The position numbers and the translations under genes are program-made. Positions 27,853 to 37,047 of a stretch of 64,000 bases of DNA are shown here, one piece after another. Under the pieces are notes generated by a model. The model was not told where the DNA came from, did not search any database, and saw only the letters and a program-made list of their open reading frames with translations. Position 1 is the stretch's first letter. Each line of letters starts with the position of its first letter. The stretch comes from Francisella sp. SYW-9 (lineage in GTDB: Bacteria > Pseudomonadota > Gammaproteobacteria > Francisellales > Francisellaceae). The stretch covers positions 112,502-176,501 of the forward strand of contig NZ_VXKQ01000005.1 of NCBI RefSeq assembly GCF_008711465.1. The letters are read 5' to 3'.

Positions 27853-28791
27853 ATGAAAATAGTTCAAATATGCCGAGGACAAATTCCAATTAATAATTAT
27901 GGAGGTACTGAAAGAGTTATTTATTGGTTATCTGGAGCTCTCGCAGATTTGGGGCATGATATTTCTGTAATAGCTCCTAAAGGTAGTTATCATGAGAATG
28001 CTAATGTAAAGGTGATAGAATGCGATAATTTTTCTAATGTTAACGAATATATTCCTAAAGATACAGATATTGTACATATACACTACGGTGAGATTGAGGA
28101 TGTAAAAGATTTTAAGTGGTTATTAACTGTTCATGGAAATAGTAAGACAAATTTGTTTGACAATAAGTTTCCAGAAAATATTGTAGGTATTAGTAGAAAT
28201 CACGCGGCAGCCCATAATTTGAAATATTTTGTATATAATGGCGTAGATTCTAAAGAATTTGTTTTTAGCCCGCAAAAGCAAGATCATTTTTTATTTTTTT
28301 CAAAAGTTTCCTACAGATCTAAAGGTGTTGATCAGGCAATAAGAGCATGTTCTAAGAGTAATGTAAAACTTTATATATATGGAGGAGATAGAAAGAAGTT
28401 ACTCAGAAATCCAAAATCATTCTTATCAAGCTTTAAAAAGAATATAAATGTTAAAGGCTATGCTTCTGGACAGAAAAAAGCACAAGTCTTTTCTCAAGCA
28501 AAAGCTTTATTGTTTCCTATACAATGGTCTGAACCATTTGGACTTGTAATTATTGAGGCTATGATGAGTGGGACACCTGTTATTGCATTTAATAGAGGTT
28601 CTGTAGCAGAAATTGTTAATAAAGAGTCTGGCTTTGTAGTTAATTATTTAGAGCAGATGTCAGATGCTATAGATCAGATAGGTAGTATTGATCCATATAA
28701 ATGTCGAGAATATGCTCTAAATAATTTTGATATATCTGTTTGCGCTAAAAATTATATAAAAGAATATCAAAGAGTAATTTCTACTACTTAA
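27853..28791 (+). CDS. glycosyltransferase family 4
   Basis: A 312-residue GT-B enzyme, short for GT4. It starts with GQIPINNYGGTERVIYWLSGAL (acceptor-binding domain) and has the C-terminal donor site LFPIQWSEPFGLVIIEAMMSGTPVIAF, with the E-x7-E pair, followed by GSVAEIV. It probably transfers a sugar from a nucleotide donor at the cytoplasmic face in LPS core or related glycan synthesis. A GGAG ribosome site precedes the ATG. Its end overlaps the convergent GT90-type gene by 8 bases. Donor and acceptor are unknown. Confidence 0.85.
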   Translation: MKIVQICRGQIPINNYGGTERVIYWLSGALADLGHDISVIAPKGSYHENANVKVIECDNFSNVNEYIPKDTDIVHIHYGEIEDVKDFKWLLTVHGNSKTNLFDNKFPENIVGISRNHAAAHNLKYFVYNGVDSKEFVFSPQKQDHFLFFSKVSYRSKGVDQAIRACSKSNVKLYIYGGDRKKLLRNPKSFLSSFKKNINVKGYASGQKKAQVFSQAKALLFPIQWSEPFGLVIIEAMMSGTPVIAFNRGSVAEIVNKESGFVVNYLEQMSDAIDQIGSIDPYKCREYALNNFDISVCAKNYIKEYQRVISTT

Positions 28792-29749
28792 GTGCTGTCT
28801 TATTTAAGTCAAAATATTTTTTTAGAACAAGTAATGAAATAATCTTTTCTCTGTTTTTGTCTTTGAACTGTTCAACATAATTATTCGCATTTTTAATAAT
28901 TTTTAAAGCTTCTGCAGGATTATTATCATAATAATCTATTTTCTCTTGAATGTCAGAGTAATCATCTTTTAGAAGAACATAGTGATAATTTGGGATAAGA
29001 GTACCCTCCATGAACCATGTTTCAAATTTTGGCTTTATCATAAAACAAAGGGAGTTGGAGTTCATAATCCATTTTAAATTAGTGGCGACATCTACACCCT
29101 CAATACTTAGTATGTATCTGTATTTTAGTTGTTCAGATATAGATAAGTAATCCTTATAGTAAGGTTTATCTTGACTAGATTTCATAGTATCACCAAAATT
29201 TGAGTTTGGTAAATTATATAGCCTCTCTATAAATTCTTGACGATGGGGTACATGACACTGTCCTCGAAATACTATTGCACTTTTCTTATCATTAAAGGCT
29301 AAATGATCATCAATAAAACGAAAGTGTCGAAGTTTATCAAGTTTTAATAGTACTGAATTTTTATTATCTCCATTAATTGGACGACTTTTTACAAATGATG
29401 GTAGCTGTGGTATTTCAGTTAGGTCTGTGAATATAGTTTCAAAAGAATTATTTTTATTAAAATAGCTCAGAGATTCTTTAAAATCAAAATAATATGCAGA
29501 CAGTTGTTTTTGTCGATCAACCTTTCCGTTAATAACTATAGGTGTAGTACGTTTATAACTCTTCCATGTTAATGGGTTTTCTAATGTAAATTGTTCATGT
29601 AGCTTATTGTAATAGTTGACTCTTTGATTAATATAATCTACATCATATTGTTTTACTTGATTAAGCTTTAAACCTAGCTGAAATTCATAAATCTTTTTGA
29701 AGAGAGTATTTTTGCTAAAGTTTTTTGTGTAATACCATAGTTTTTTCAT
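28784..29749 (-). CDS. GT90-family (CAP10/LpsA-like) glycosyltransferase
   Basis: A 321-residue protein. The segment AIVFRGQCHVPHRQEF, the LKYRYILSIEGVDVATNLKWIM block and SNSLCFMIKP...W with a downstream PNYHYVLLKDDYSDI are typical of the GT90 / lipopolysaccharide-A family. Bacterial members modify LPS core or O-antigen; eukaryotic members are O-glucosyl or xylosyl transferases. It is the only minus-strand gene in the glycan locus, divergent from a GT8 gene over 193 bases. Confidence 0.82.
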   Translation of the reverse strand: MKKLWYYTKNFSKNTLFKKIYEFQLGLKLNQVKQYDVDYINQRVNYYNKLHEQFTLENPLTWKSYKRTTPIVINGKVDRQKQLSAYYFDFKESLSYFNKNNSFETIFTDLTEIPQLPSFVKSRPINGDNKNSVLLKLDKLRHFRFIDDHLAFNDKKSAIVFRGQCHVPHRQEFIERLYNLPNSNFGDTMKSSQDKPYYKDYLSISEQLKYRYILSIEGVDVATNLKWIMNSNSLCFMIKPKFETWFMEGTLIPNYHYVLLKDDYSDIQEKIDYYDNNPAEALKIIKNANNYVEQFKDKNREKIISLLVLKKYFDLNKTALK

Positions 29750-29942
29750 TTTTAGATAATAATATGTCCTATAACTTTAGTCACTATAACATTTTTATGA
29801 AATCTTTTTAATAATTGTACTTCTTTATCTATAAAGATATAATTAATGATGAATTTTTAAATAAAATGCAAATTTTAAAAATCTGATGTTAGCTTGTTAT
29901 AGTTAGTACTTAAATTGTAAGTGTGAGGAGTTTTGCAGTAGT

Positions 29943-30875
29943 ATGAAAAAAGTAGCAGCTTTTATAGCTGGAGATAAGAACATAATAGATGCGTCATTCT
30001 ATGTCTTTAAGTCGATGTTTGATTATAATACTGGTATTGATGCATTTATATGCTTACCTAGTGGCTCTTATAGTGATGAAGATGTTGCCAATTTGAAGTC
30101 AATAGGAGTGAAATTATTAGATCTTGAAGATGATAATCTTTTTTCTGGATTTAAAGCATGGCCTAAAGAGGTTTTTTTAAACTTTGCAATTCCTGATAAG
30201 TTATACCATCTTGGATATGAGGTAGCAATTAAGCTTGATTATGATGTTCTTATTCAAGGTAATTTAGATGTCGAGAAAAATACACCCACATCAATATTTA
30301 AAGCTACAAGAGGATTTCAAAAATTTGATCATGTTATATTGAATTATAGAGATTTTTATAAACAAGAGTTCAATTTAACAGAAGAGACTATGAGTAAGCC
30401 AGCAATTTCTTTTGGCTGTGTATTTATTAATCTAAAAGAATACTATGAGAAAGAGTTCTGGAATAAATTTTGCGAAGTTTATAAACGAATAATAACAAAG
30501 TCTCCAGATAAAACTAATAAATCAGTTTTTTCAGAGTTAGGTACAATAGCTATAACTCTAGAAACTTATGGTTTTGGCTTTGAAGTTTTAGAAGATAAGT
30601 ATAACTACTTTGTATCATCAACAAGACATATTGGACATACAAAGTTTATGTTTGATCCTATTGTCATGCATTATAGTGGGCGTAAAAAGCCGTGGAGAAA
30701 GGTTGAGTTTATTAGATATATTATAAATCCTTATAACTGTTTTTATTTACAGAAATGGTATGATTACGCATCTCCTGATAAAAAAAATACATTTAAATCA
30801 AAGTTTATAAAATCTGGATTTTATAAAGGGTATGTGTTTATTTTCACAAAAACAATGAAGATGTTGGGTATATAA
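29943..30875 (+). CDS. glycosyltransferase family 8
   Basis: A 310-residue GT-A enzyme. The metal-binding DxD is D99-Y-D101 in IKLDYDVLI, and the C-terminal HYSGRKKPW (around residue 242) is the HxxGxxKPW motif of GT8. Members transfer glucose or galactose from UDP-sugars in LPS core synthesis. GAGG at about 29925 is a plausible ribosome site although rather far from the ATG. The O-antigen-ligase-like gene begins with the base after its stop codon, so the two are translationally linked. Confidence 0.88.
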   Translation: MKKVAAFIAGDKNIIDASFYVFKSMFDYNTGIDAFICLPSGSYSDEDVANLKSIGVKLLDLEDDNLFSGFKAWPKEVFLNFAIPDKLYHLGYEVAIKLDYDVLIQGNLDVEKNTPTSIFKATRGFQKFDHVILNYRDFYKQEFNLTEETMSKPAISFGCVFINLKEYYEKEFWNKFCEVYKRIITKSPDKTNKSVFSELGTIAITLETYGFGFEVLEDKYNYFVSSTRHIGHTKFMFDPIVMHYSGRKKPWRKVEFIRYIINPYNCFYLQKWYDYASPDKKNTFKSKFIKSGFYKGYVFIFTKTMKMLGI

Positions 30876-32156
30876 GTGATTTTAGATAATAATATAAAAT
30901 TTACGAAGTTTTATAATTATGTAAATAATATTCTGATAATACTAGGTATAGTGTTTATTTTTACAAAAGTAAATGTTTTAGGTATTTTTACGGTTGGTAT
31001 CTTAGTAAATACTATTATTTTAGCTTTATTTAATCATAAAAAAGTTATAGAAATAGTATTTAAAGATTATAAGAGAGTTATTCTCTTTCTAATATATCCA
31101 GTGTATTTATATATAATGAATATTGCTCATGGAGATTATAAACTACTTTTGTTTGAAATATGGGCAATTTTATTAATATTACCACTTACAACAGTTTGTT
31201 TAAGAGAACTATATAAAGTTAGAGTAAACTACTTATATTATGCATTTACTGTAGCAGGATTAATATTAACAGTAAGAGTAATAATTTATTTATTTCTTAA
31301 TCAAAGTTGTAGATTTTACTATATAACACCATATAATACAATACATTCTGGACTTTTGTTGGCTATATATTGTGTAATTAGTGTGTATTTGTTTATTAGT
31401 TTCTTAAATATTAAAAAATATATGCAATGCTTACTATTATTTATACTATTTATAGTCTCTTTAGTAAGCCTGTTAGCAGTAGCGAGCAAAGGTCCAATAA
31501 TTGCTTTTTTTATAATGCTTTTGGTTATAATCATATTAAGGTTAAATATTAAAAAATGTTTTATCGTTTTATTTTTTCTAGCTATTATATTTCTGTCAGG
31601 ATATTTTGTTATTAATAAATATGCGCAACATAAGTTTGAGATAGATAGATTTAATCAAGTCGTTAATATAGAACAACAATATGATAGTAAAGCTGATACT
31701 TCAACTGGTATTAGGTTGCAGTTATATAAGGTAGGTGTTAAGTCATTTATTAAAAGTCCTATTTTTGGATTAAGTTATGCAGATATAACTAAGTTAGAAG
31801 ATAAGATGGTAGCAAATGGTGAAATAAAACCTTTTGTTAAAACATACTTCCACTTTCATGATGATTTACTAAATTCATTAGGGCATTATGGAATTTTAGG
31901 AGGAATAGGTATAATAATTTTTTGGATAATGTTATTTAGATTTTATCCAAGAAGTAACTATTTAAATGAAAAAATAAATGTAAATATTAAATATATAATG
32001 TTTATTGTATTTGGTACATTTATACTATCATCATTTACAGATGCTTATTTCTTTGGTTCAACTAGACCGGCAATGGTATTAGTATTTGTATGTTCTATAA
32101 TATACTCAATTAAGTTTGATACTAATAAACAAAAACATAATGAAGATAAATTATAA
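30876..32156 (+). CDS. O-antigen ligase/polymerase-like membrane protein (WaaL family)
   Basis: A 426-residue protein with 10-12 membrane helices and one larger outside loop (around residues 245-330) containing DTSTGIRLQLYKVGVKSF and FHFHDDLLNSLGHYG. The R-L in this loop followed by the H-N/H pattern is typical of the Wzy_C/WaaL superfamily, where the loop arginine and histidine are catalytic. It would ligate or polymerise lipid-linked glycans at the periplasmic face. The start is a GTG immediately after the GT8 stop. Ligase versus polymerase cannot be decided from sequence. Confidence 0.8.
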   Translation: MILDNNIKFTKFYNYVNNILIILGIVFIFTKVNVLGIFTVGILVNTIILALFNHKKVIEIVFKDYKRVILFLIYPVYLYIMNIAHGDYKLLLFEIWAILLILPLTTVCLRELYKVRVNYLYYAFTVAGLILTVRVIIYLFLNQSCRFYYITPYNTIHSGLLLAIYCVISVYLFISFLNIKKYMQCLLLFILFIVSLVSLLAVASKGPIIAFFIMLLVIIILRLNIKKCFIVLFFLAIIFLSGYFVINKYAQHKFEIDRFNQVVNIEQQYDSKADTSTGIRLQLYKVGVKSFIKSPIFGLSYADITKLEDKMVANGEIKPFVKTYFHFHDDLLNSLGHYGILGGIGIIIFWIMLFRFYPRSNYLNEKINVNIKYIMFIVFGTFILSSFTDAYFFGSTRPAMVLVFVCSIIYSIKFDTNKQKHNEDKL

Positions 32157-33201
32157 AGACATAGACGTTATCGCCCTTTCTCTAGGGCGCCGATTCTCGG
32201 GTATTAATGCTAGTATGCAAGCTGTCATGCCAGAGCAGAGTAGGTTGGTTGATATTGCTGCAATGGGCTTTAATATTGAGGCTAAAGATATCAAAAGTAT
32301 TAGGTTTAGAGATTTTTTATTTAAGTGTTGGCGTGATAAGTGGCGTATTTGGCATGCTCGTAGAAATATCGATATGTTAGTTGGAATAATACTTAAATAT
32401 ATTTTTCGGTATAAAATAATATTAGTTTTTACTTCAGTAGCACAGCGTCATCATAAGAAACTTACTAAATTCTATATAAATAGAATGAGTGCTGTCATTT
32501 GTCCATCACAGATATCAGCATCATATCTTGAGAGAACTCCTTATATTGTTCCACATGGAGTTAATACTGAAGTTTTTTATCCAGCAAAAGATAAAAATAA
32601 AATTAGAAAAGAGAAAAAATTGGTAGGTGAGTATAGTATTGGTATATTTGGCAGAATCAGAAAATCAAAAGGTTCAGAAGAATTTATTAATGCTGTAACA
32701 CAGGTCTTAAGAAAATATCCAAATTGGAGTGCTGTAATTATTGGTGAAGCAACACCCAAAGATCAAGAATTTAAAAAAACTCTAGAGAAGAAAGTAAAAG
32801 ATTCTGGCTTAGAGGATAGAATAACTTTTACCGGTTTTATAAGTGATTCTAGTGAAATTCCTAATTGGTATAGAACCATGGATATAGTTGTTTGTGCTAG
32901 TCATAAGGAAGGCTTTGGATTACCAGCTTTAGAAGCTATGGCGTCAAAATGTACAGTTATAGCAACAAAAGCGGGTGCTTGGCCTGAGATAATTTCAGAT
33001 AGTGAAAATGGTTATTTAGTAGATACTCAATCAAGTCAACAAATTGCAGAAAAACTTCAGGTACTTATGTCTAATAATAATTTGAGAGAGCAAATATCTC
33101 AAAATGGCTATGAGCTAATAAACTCTAAATATAAAATTCAAAATGAAGCTCAAAGTATCCAAAAAATTTATGATAAACTATTGAGTGAAAAGAATACTTA
33201 G
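32140..33201 (+). CDS. lpcC: LpcC-like mannosyltransferase of LPS core (GT4)
   Basis: 353 residues starting at the ATG at 32140; an upstream TTG at 32116 lies deeper inside the previous gene and adds no conserved sequence. The N-terminal domain has the order seen in LpcC proteins: VIALSLGRRFSGI, IWHARRNIDMLVG, FTSVAQRHHKKLTKF and ICPSQISASYLER. The C-terminal GT4 site is SHKEGFGLPALEAMASKC, with the E-x7-E pair. LpcC transfers mannose to Kdo at the base of the core. It overlaps the ligase-like gene by 17 bases and closes the glycan operon. Confidence 0.78.
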   Translation: MKINYKDIDVIALSLGRRFSGINASMQAVMPEQSRLVDIAAMGFNIEAKDIKSIRFRDFLFKCWRDKWRIWHARRNIDMLVGIILKYIFRYKIILVFTSVAQRHHKKLTKFYINRMSAVICPSQISASYLERTPYIVPHGVNTEVFYPAKDKNKIRKEKKLVGEYSIGIFGRIRKSKGSEEFINAVTQVLRKYPNWSAVIIGEATPKDQEFKKTLEKKVKDSGLEDRITFTGFISDSSEIPNWYRTMDIVVCASHKEGFGLPALEAMASKCTVIATKAGAWPEIISDSENGYLVDTQSSQQIAEKLQVLMSNNNLREQISQNGYELINSKYKIQNEAQSIQKIYDKLLSEKNT

Positions 33202-33206
33202 TAGAT

Positions 33207-34367
33207 TTAGCTATTAAGCTTTACTAAAGCATTTGTAATATCATTATTTGGGAAAGGAAGTTTCTCTAGTACGATATCAAATCCTTTAGACTTATCTTTA
33301 TCGAGAGTGTTTAGGTCGACTACTACTGGATCGTTAGGATGATAGTATGTGGAGATATAAAGTTTATTATTATTTAAATCCTTAATCACAACATAAGCAG
33401 TATGATCGAACATTTTTTTACCTTTTAAATTTTCTGCCACAACACCTTTTGCAATATCGACATTATGTAATATATGTGTAACCTTTGATACTAAATCGGC
33501 ATCATTTTTGGGAGCGTGATTATTTGAGTAATATCCTATAGCTGCAGTTCTAACAAATCTTGATGGTGGAGAGTAGTCACCAGGAATTCCTAGTAGTCCA
33601 CCACCTAAAAAGCCACTTAGATCCTGTAAAGTCTTTTCATGTTTGTCAGTATTAACTACATCACTAATTTTAAGGTTAGTAGGAGTTTTATTATCTAACG
33701 ATAAGTAATTTTTTAGGTTTAATAGCTGCCAATCATAAGTGGGAGCATTAGTCATTACTTTAACATTTGAATTAACATCATAAAACTTAACTTTGCCATC
33801 TATATACTCTACTACTAGGCCAGCACCACTTTTATCTGTAATTAAGAAATGAATTTCTGGAGATATACCATCAATCATTATGCTCTTATCAGACCATACT
33901 TTATAATTTTTTAGTGCTTGTTTAGCTTGGTTAACATTAGCAAACTGGCTTAATATAAATGTAGTAGACTCAATGATTGATGCATATTCTGTATCATTTT
34001 TGGTTACAGTTTGATACTTTGTAAAACCAGGTAAATAGTTAGCACTTAAGCTTAGCCCTTGACTATTTTGGCCATCTATTACAAGAGTTTGACCATTTTT
34101 TGATAATCCTGTTACTAAAATAGAGTACTTGGATTTATATTGGTGTTCTGGTAGGTCTAAATTACTAGGCGCCGTAAGATAATGTTGAGTATTTTTTGGA
34201 ATATACAATAACTGCCAATCCCAGTTGAGAGCCCATTCCATAGTCCTTCCTGAAACAACATCTCCTTTTTTATCCACTAAAGTTATAGCAGTACAAGCTA
34301 TAGACTGGGAGAAAAGCATTGAGAATATTAAAGTACATGTAAATAGTTTCTTAGATAAACCTCTCAT
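33207..34367 (-). CDS. secreted Ntn hydrolase, choloylglycine/penicillin V acylase family
   Basis: A 386-residue protein. A signal peptide of 24 residues ends QSIA and the next residue, Cys25 in CTAITLVDKKGDVVSGRTMEW, is the expected N-terminal nucleophile. The R of GRTMEW and the later ...NAPTYDWQLLNLKNY with the nucleophile-proximal asparagine pattern fit the family. Members hydrolyse bile-salt, penicillin V or acyl-homoserine-lactone amides; a periplasmic or secreted location is predicted. It is divergent from a POT carrier. The substrate class cannot be deduced. Confidence 0.86.
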   Translation of the reverse strand: MRGLSKKLFTCTLIFSMLFSQSIACTAITLVDKKGDVVSGRTMEWALNWDWQLLYIPKNTQHYLTAPSNLDLPEHQYKSKYSILVTGLSKNGQTLVIDGQNSQGLSLSANYLPGFTKYQTVTKNDTEYASIIESTTFILSQFANVNQAKQALKNYKVWSDKSIMIDGISPEIHFLITDKSGAGLVVEYIDGKVKFYDVNSNVKVMTNAPTYDWQLLNLKNYLSLDNKTPTNLKISDVVNTDKHEKTLQDLSGFLGGGLLGIPGDYSPPSRFVRTAAIGYYSNNHAPKNDADLVSKVTHILHNVDIAKGVVAENLKGKKMFDHTAYVVIKDLNNNKLYISTYYHPNDPVVVDLNTLDKDKSKGFDIVLEKLPFPNNDITNALVKLNS

Positions 34368-34494
34368 TAATAACTCCTCAAAGTTACTTTATTTGCATAT
34401 TAATAGTAACATAAATTTTACAGCTGAATACTAGTTATATTTTGATATTGCTATATTATATTTAATAAGTAAAACAAAGATTAAAAGTTAATAA

Positions 34495-35931
34495 ATGATA
34501 GATTCTTCTAAACAGAAACACCCTAAAGCACTTTGGTACATTATTGTGATATATATGTGGGAGTATTTTAGTTTTTATGGAATGAGAGCTTTGCTTATTT
34601 TATACTTAATTGACTATCTTAAGTTAGGTGATACAAAATCATATGCTACTGCAGGTGCATATGTTACCTTAGTTTATTTATCTCCTATAGTTGGAGGTAT
34701 TGTTGCAGATAAGATTTTAGGCTATAAAAAATCTGTAATATATGGCGCAGCCCTTATGTCTATAGGCCATCTTATTTTAGGTTTTGGTGGTGATAGTATG
34801 CTTTTTTATGGTATGGCATTTATTGTTTGCGGTTATGGCTTTTTTAAAAGTAATGTGTCTTGCTTACTTGGACAGCAATATTCTGTAGATGATCCAAAAA
34901 AAGATTCTGCATTTACACTATTATATTTAGGTGGAAATGTCGGGGGCATTATAGCTCCGGCACTTTGTGGTTTGGCAGCTCATTATTATGGTTGGCATTA
35001 TGGTTTTGGTATTGCAGGTATTGGAATGATTTTTGGTTTGATTATTTTCATATTTGGATCTAAATATATTCCTGATATTATTCCTGAGAATTCTTTATCA
35101 AAAAAACTACAATCGTCTATAGTGGTTTTAAGTATCCTAGTCATATTAGGTGTCGGTTATTTTGCATTAGATTTATTGTGGGATGGTTACTTGCTAGCAG
35201 TTATTACAGTTATTACAGTAGTGTATTTTGTTGTGATTTTATTCAAAATAGACTCCTCTACAAGAAAGTCTCTACTCATTTTAATACCTTTTTTCATTTT
35301 TGGTATAGTATTCTGGATGTTCGACGAGCAACTTTATACTTCTGTAGAGGTATTTATTCATAGAAATGTTGATACATATTTATTAGGTATAGATATACCA
35401 GCGAGCACGTTTACCTCAATGAATCCATTATCTATTTTAATTGGTGGGTTAGTTGTTGCATGGATATGGAAGAGAGTGAAGTCTTTAGATAATGATTTTG
35501 GTAGAATGATTAAGTTCTCTTTTGGTTTTATCTTCCAGTTGTTATGTTTTATTTTATTTTTTATCGCAGCGAAAAATGCGAGTGCAGATGGTACAACTTC
35601 AGCTTTGTTAGTTATAATTGCATTAGCTTGCTTAGGGTTATCAGAGTTATTTATTGACCCAATAGCATTATCTGAGATTACATCAATTAAAGATAAAAAA
35701 TATACTGGTTTTCTAGCAGCTGCTTATATGCTTTTTACAGGAAGTATAGCTGGATTTATTGGAGCTAAAGTTGCTGATTTTGCTTCACTTGGTAATAGTA
35801 GCTCAAAAACTCTTGATCTAATTAGTCAAGCAAAACTCTTCCAAGGGCTGTTTATGAATATTATATTAGTAATATTTGTAACGTTATTATTGTGGTTTGT
35901 AGTAGCATTTTTTATTAAGAAGTTGAAGTAA
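34495..35931 (+). CDS. POT/PTR-family peptide transporter homologue with altered ExxER motif
   Basis: A 478-residue carrier with about 14 membrane segments. Helix 1 reads YMWEYFSFYGMRALLILYL, where the usual first Glu and the Arg of the ExxER proton-coupling motif are replaced by Tyr20 and Tyr24, while Glu23 and the FYGMRA part are kept. GGIVADKILGYKKS, KSNVSCLLGQQY and FTLLYLGGNVGGIIAPALCG are further POT marks. POT carriers import di- and tripeptides with protons. The altered motif suggests changed coupling or substrate. The ATG at 34495 follows a weak ribosome site. Confidence 0.83.
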   Translation: MIDSSKQKHPKALWYIIVIYMWEYFSFYGMRALLILYLIDYLKLGDTKSYATAGAYVTLVYLSPIVGGIVADKILGYKKSVIYGAALMSIGHLILGFGGDSMLFYGMAFIVCGYGFFKSNVSCLLGQQYSVDDPKKDSAFTLLYLGGNVGGIIAPALCGLAAHYYGWHYGFGIAGIGMIFGLIIFIFGSKYIPDIIPENSLSKKLQSSIVVLSILVILGVGYFALDLLWDGYLLAVITVITVVYFVVILFKIDSSTRKSLLILIPFFIFGIVFWMFDEQLYTSVEVFIHRNVDTYLLGIDIPASTFTSMNPLSILIGGLVVAWIWKRVKSLDNDFGRMIKFSFGFIFQLLCFILFFIAAKNASADGTTSALLVIIALACLGLSELFIDPIALSEITSIKDKKYTGFLAAAYMLFTGSIAGFIGAKVADFASLGNSSSKTLDLISQAKLFQGLFMNIILVIFVTLLLWFVVAFFIKKLK

Positions 35932-36100
35932 TATCTTATTTGGATTTAGGTAGTTCATTAAGTTTAGTTTTATTGATTAATTTGTATAAAATGCTAGGTT
36001 TCATATATGGTTTTTAAGTAAATAGTTTATACTTAGCATGAAATAGAAAAGATACCTGAACTTGATTGGATTAATAATAAATTTGGAATAATAATTATTG

Positions 36101-37036
36101 ATGGAAATGCAACAAAACTTTACTAAGATTAATATATTAGTAGCTGTTATTTTTGTTTTATTAGCCCAGCTAGTTACAGGAATAAATATTACTGGATCTA
36201 AATATATTATTGAATCTACGCCTATTCTAGTTCTAGTTGAGTCTAGATTTATTATAGGAGCTCTATTTCTTGCTATTGTGTTCCTCTTTATAAGTAAAAA
36301 AAAGAAAAAATCTGAATTTGCTGCGATTAAAGCATTAAATAAAAAACAATGGCTAGTATTAGTTGGTCAAGCATTGGGCGGAGGTGCTTTATTTAACCTA
36401 ATTATGTTGGCAGGCGTCCAGTTTACTTCTGCTAGTATGGCAGGAGTGATAACAAGTACATTACCTGCAATGATATTGGTGCTAATGTTTTTTATATTAG
36501 GTGTACGTTTAACGTCATCAAAAATTATTTGTGTTGGTTTAGCTATAATAGGTTTAATTATTATTAATATTAATGGGATGATTCAACCTAAGATTACAGC
36601 ATTAAACTTATTAGGGGATTTTATTATATTTCTGGCAATGGTACCTGAAGCAATGTATTACGTACTTGTGAAAATTATGCCATTAAACATTAAGCCATTA
36701 AGTAATGCTCTTTTAGTTAACATTATTAATGCAATTTTTGTCGCACCTTTTATGTTTTTTACTCACTATGACACTTTGCAAAACCTTTCAAGTCTTCAAT
36801 ATTGGATTATTTTGTTATTGGGTATCGCCTCAGGATTATTTTATTTGTTTTGGACAAAAGGAAGTGAATATTTAGAGGCTTCAACAACAGGGATGATGAC
36901 GGCGTTGATACCAATTTTTACTTTAATAATATCATGGTTATTCTTGAATGAAACTATTAATCTTATTCAAACACTGGCAATGCTTTTGATAATAGTGTCA
37001 ATTATTATAGGTAATTGGAAAAGAAAAAGAGGGTAG
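36101..37036 (+). CDS. EamA/DMT-family transporter
   Basis: A protein of about 311 residues with ten predicted membrane helices made of two EamA repeats (about 12-150 and 170-310). Repeat ends such as SASMAGVITSTLPAMILVLMF and EASTTGMMTALIPIFTLIISWLFLNE are typical of the drug/metabolite exporter family. The direction and substrate are unknown. I place the start at ATG 36101; a TTG three bases earlier and ATG 36107 are alternatives. It stands alone, convergent with tilS. Confidence 0.8.
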   Translation: MEMQQNFTKINILVAVIFVLLAQLVTGINITGSKYIIESTPILVLVESRFIIGALFLAIVFLFISKKKKKSEFAAIKALNKKQWLVLVGQALGGGALFNLIMLAGVQFTSASMAGVITSTLPAMILVLMFFILGVRLTSSKIICVGLAIIGLIIININGMIQPKITALNLLGDFIIFLAMVPEAMYYVLVKIMPLNIKPLSNALLVNIINAIFVAPFMFFTHYDTLQNLSSLQYWIILLLGIASGLFYLFWTKGSEYLEASTTGMMTALIPIFTLIISWLFLNETINLIQTLAMLLIIVSIIIGNWKRKRG

Positions 37037-37047
37037 TTAGGCTAATT

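Noticed and set aside
34290..34300. Cys25 of the Ntn hydrolase read as a lipobox cysteine
   Set aside because: The preceding residues S-I-A lack the usual leucine at -3, and the cysteine aligns with the catalytic nucleophile of the family.
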